DNA of 64,000 nucleotides from Larix sibirica (Eukaryota; Streptophyta; Pinopsida; Pinales; Pinaceae): positions 1 to 64,000 of the forward strand of contig NWUY0304086238.1 of NCBI GenBank assembly GCA_004151065.3. Reading direction: 5' to 3'. The translations under genes and the position numbers were made by a program. Under the pieces are notes generated by a model. That model saw nothing but the letters and a program-made list of their open reading frames with translations. It was not told the origin of the DNA and ran no database searches. This document shows positions 61,051-64,000 of this stretch, piece after piece (the first letter of the stretch is position 1; the number at the start of each line of letters is the position of its first letter).

Positions 61051-61427
61051 AATAAATAAAGGGGAAAGAATAAGTCCCCTGCCACATCCTCTGCTGTGCA
61101 AGGTTGTTGACATGCAATGAAGGTTGCATACTTAGATAACCCGTACACAACAACCATGAGACTAGACGGACCATCTACATTCGGCAACCCAGTGATGAAG
61201 TCCATACTGACACTCGCCAAAGGTCTCACTGGAACGGGGAGTGGCTGGAGTAGTCCGCAAGGCTGTCTCCTTTCTGCTTTGTTCTGCTGACATATTAGAC
61301 AGGTCCAAACATACTCATCCACATCCTTATTAATGCTAGGCAAATAACAAGCCCCTCTCAAGTAAGGCCTGTGTTCTATTTTTTCCTGGTGACCAGCCCA
61401 AAGTGAATAATGACACTCCTTTGTCAC
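61050..61427 (-). pseudogene. Ty3/gypsy integrase N-terminal relic
   Basis: This minus-strand frame carries the zinc-binding domain of gypsy integrase: ECHYSLWAGHQ supplies a histidine of the HHCC set, and DEYVWTCLICQQNKAE holds the two cysteines. The start of the catalytic core follows: GLLQPLPVPVRPLASVSM, then DFITGLP with the first catalytic aspartate, VVVYGLSKYATFI (the family usually has VVVDR.SKYA, so this aspartate is replaced) and CTAEDVAGDLFF. The second aspartate and the glutamate of the DDE triad are absent, so it is truncated. Unlike the other relics this stretch has no internal stop, which suggests a younger or better preserved insertion. The frame stays open beyond the homology to 60,942. 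Confidence 0.9.
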
Positions 61428-62149
61428 ATCCCGCTGCAGCCAGCTTCCTACTATATAGACGCGCGCACGCTAGGGATTCTACCAAAGTTAGTTGTCTAGC
61501 AGCTTTCATGAAGTCATAAGGGTGGCTACTGGGTTTATTTGTAGTCGGATAGAATCAATTCTGTCTCCGTCCCATTCTCTGTTCCCTTAACACACCCATA
61601 CATTATGAGCATTAAGCTGTTCTTAGCTCCACTCCAAACTAAAAAACCCCCGGGAATTTATTTTCACTCTATTCTTATTCATATAGCTCTATCATACTCC
61701 AGTAATCTATATACCCTATTCAGTTTTCCACAGAATCTACAAATTGGGTAGTTGCTATCCTATAATAATTTTTGAACCAAACCACAGGTCTGCCAATTAT
61801 GATCCATCTTCCAATGGAAACCCTTTCCCCTATTACTATCCACTACTATGGATACACTAATCCTGTAATATTTTTGAACCTGATCAGGGTAAGCAAATCC
61901 ATACTTTATAGTGACAAATTTCCTTATTAATTTCAGGATGAGAATGCAATTAAGTTAGATAAAAAAAAAGTAGGAATAGAAACTTCTCTTTTAAACAACT
62001 ACTCTTGCCATTAGGATAGCCATTTAAACTACTCCTTTTGCTATATCTCCTATTTCATTGACTATGTTTTCTCTATGTCATCTATAACTTTTAATATGCT
62101 ATTTCTATTCTTGCTATTTTTCCTTATCGATATATAGATGCAAGAGAAG
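61428..62149. other. Gene-free stretch, no recognised feature
   Basis: I see no gene, RNA or clear repeat. An A-run interrupts 61,960-61,975. The upstream part of the gypsy element (reverse transcriptase, RNase H) is not recognisable to the right of the integrase relic. Confidence 0.5.
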
Positions 62150-63180
62150 TAAAGGTAGTACGGACCACAGTGAAAGTAGCGGGCGGGTCCTGCAGAGTCA
62201 ATAGCATAGCTAGAAGTTGATACGGTTGATTCTTCAGTTGGTTATACAGTTGATGCTGTTGGTTAAGTGATACAGCAAATTATCCTGTCGATTAAGCAAA
62301 TGATTAAGCCATTGGTAGAGCAGCGGAGACAGCAGCATATCCAGTAGTTTATATTTACTAAGTGAAAAAGAAGTAGCAGGGGTAGAAGCAAGAGTACCTA
62401 GAGCACAAACTAAAGAAGCAGGAGCAATTACAGGTACAGATCCAAAGCAACTTATCCAGCATCGTACCTAGAAGCATACCTACAAGGAACACACCTAAGA
62501 GCAGCATACCTACTAGCAGCAGGGGAAGCAGTTTATTATGTTACTAATGAAGCAGGTTATCCGGTTGAAGCAGTCAATTTAGCAGTTTATTCAGTAGTTC
62601 CAGTCGATGCTGATTTAGCTATTCATAACTCGTTGATAGCAGGGTGTAAGGACCAAAGACAGAGCTTATTGCATAGCCTGTTCGTGAGCTAGATTCTTAT
62701 TTAATGGGTCCTTAAAAAGGTTATTCAATGGGAGACGCTATTGATGGTACTGATTCAATTGTCAGGGTAAACGCATCAGTGGCCATGGATCGAGAAGCAG
62801 TGAATATGCCAGAATCAAAGCCTTATTTCTGTTTATAAACCCCACAGTTACAAATAAATCAATAGCTATTTAGTTGTAGATCCAATTGATCGAGTAGTTT
62901 GCCGAGTAAAAGCAGCAGGTTCCGCAGTTGATCTACCTGAAGCGCTAGTAGTAGCGGATCTAGTTTACCTAATTTACCAAGAGGTTTAGTAGTCATAAAC
63001 TCTGAAGCTACGGGGCAGGGCTATGGTTTTAGAACTTCATCTTTATCTGGGTCTATAGACACTTGATCTCCAATGGGATATGGCTCTGGAACAGGATTTG
63101 TATAGGATAGTAGCTCTGAAACTTATAGATCACTAGGATGATATTCAGTAGCAGGCGTAGCAGGATGTTAAAAAGCAGAT
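62150..63180 (+). repeat. Degenerate GCAGTTGAT/AGCAG-type repeat tract with codon-like periodicity
   Basis: About 1 kb is made of drifting GTTGATNCN, GCAGTTTATTCAGTAG, AGCAGCATACCTA and GAAGCAGG words. In-frame translation gives runs such as VDTVDSSVGYTVDAVG, AGYPVEAVNLAVYSVVPVDADLA and, near 63,090, GYGSGTGF, with stops between. The words keep a three-base rhythm, so it could be a decayed repetitive coding region or simple triplet-based repeats. No family is recognised. Similar residue bias appears at 15.84-16.25 kb and 35.3-36.0 kb. Confidence 0.5.
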
Positions 63181-64000
63181 TCACTCCCACCCCTCCTAGC
63201 GAGCGCAGGCGCAATCTTACTATCCTCACTTGCTAGCGCTGAAGAAAGAGCATGATTATTGAATCACAGGTATTTTGGCTCCCACTATTAAAGTTACTAG
63301 TCATTGGTACTGCAGGGGGTCCTACCCATAAGAGCAAATAATCTTTACTTTTAGCTCACTTTGAAAGGATTATGGAAGAGCTGGGAAAAGGAACCACTGC
63401 TACTGGCCCTATAGCACCCAGGACTTCTAGTAGTACAGAAATGTAGTAGCAAGACAACAACTCCCCACCAATAGCAGCAAACCTCTCATGGAATTTAGTA
63501 TGGCCTAGAAGCTCTAGCTGTGTGAAGAGGAAATCCTCTTTAGAAAAGTGGGGAGGACAACAAAGACAAGGATGAGTAGAGCAAGAAACCAAAAAAGATA
63601 ATAAGAATATAATGAAAATGAAATAGAGACCAAGAAAGAGAAGAAAGGAAAAGAAGATCTGGTGGTGGTCTGACTTCATCTGGCCTGAGGGGAGCCCTCC
63701 TTACAGAGCGAGTGTGGCTTTGTGACCTCATGGATGTTATATGTTTGCTAGCCAAGCGAGAGGAAGGAGATGCATTATCTCACGTATTTGAAGCTATCGA
63801 TCTCCATGCTTGGAGAGCTTGCCTGGTGCTTAGTGCCTCCCACCTTAGAGATGATGAAAAAATAGGCAGTGACTCTAGTGGTGCTAGGCTTTGAGAGGTC
63901 TTTCCAAGTATTCCCCTGTGTGTGATCGCCTCGTGCATGTATAAGTAAGGCATCTCTTATTGGGGTAGCAAAAGAAAGTCATAAGATAATCTCTCGAATC
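63181..64000. other. Gene-free right edge
   Basis: Overlapping minus-strand frames (63,356-63,679 and 63,540-63,755) are hydrophobic, Leu/Phe/Ser-rich by-products of a purine-rich plus strand (63,590-63,660). I recognise no domain. The window ends without a boundary feature. Confidence 0.45.

Noticed and set aside
1-64000. A search for group II intron domain V and mitochondrial gene exons
   Set aside because: No GAGCCGTATG..GTACGGTTC-type domain V and no recognisable nad, cox, atp or rps exon could be supported by eye.

Overview
The window looks like non-genic DNA from a very large plant mitochondrial genome, most plausibly a gymnosperm (conifer-like) one. This is inference from overall character. 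Base composition is balanced, there are almost no long open frames, and short degenerate repeats occur in both orientations. Scattered decayed fragments of nuclear-type LTR retrotransposons (Ty1/copia and Ty3/gypsy) sit in the background. I found no intact mitochondrial protein gene, rRNA, tRNA, plastid-derived tract or group II intron domain V that I could defend. A repeat-rich nuclear region, or another plant lineage with an expanded mitochondrial genome, is not excluded.

Recognisable protein-coding relics number four. There is a minus-strand copia integrase/reverse-transcriptase relic (about 9.95-11.66 kb), a plus-strand gypsy integrase C-terminus (17.79-18.44 kb), a plus-strand copia reverse-transcriptase/RNase H relic with a probable polypurine tract and 3' LTR start (24.43-26.21 kb), and a minus-strand gypsy integrase N-terminus (61.05-61.43 kb). 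All carry frameshifts, stops or lost catalytic residues and cannot be functional. Three further stretches look protein-like but unrecognised: 4,667-5,035 (+), 45,526-45,855 (+, the most protein-like), and a frame-shifted set at 47,224-47,934 (-).

The rest is repeats. The main theme is a modular, degenerate, dispersed family whose modules recur at about 1-4.3 kb (mostly inverted), 23.4-24.4 kb, 33.2-34.9 kb and 53-60.3 kb. Other regions have their own repeat vocabulary: a 4-kb AT-rich tract at 37.0-40.9 kb packed with the palindromes ACTAGT and AAGCTT; Gly/Ser/Thr/Ala/Val-coding low-complexity tracts at 15.84-16.25, 35.3-36.0 and 62.15-63.2 kb; and many local tandem duplications (for example 32.55-32.78, 46.03-46.23, 48.32-48.39 and 51.3-51.6 kb).

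No operon or working pathway is visible. The pattern fits DNA growing by short duplications, inversions and transposon capture followed by decay. The most unusual observations are the modular repeat family, the palindrome-enriched tract and the orphan ORF at 45.5 kb.
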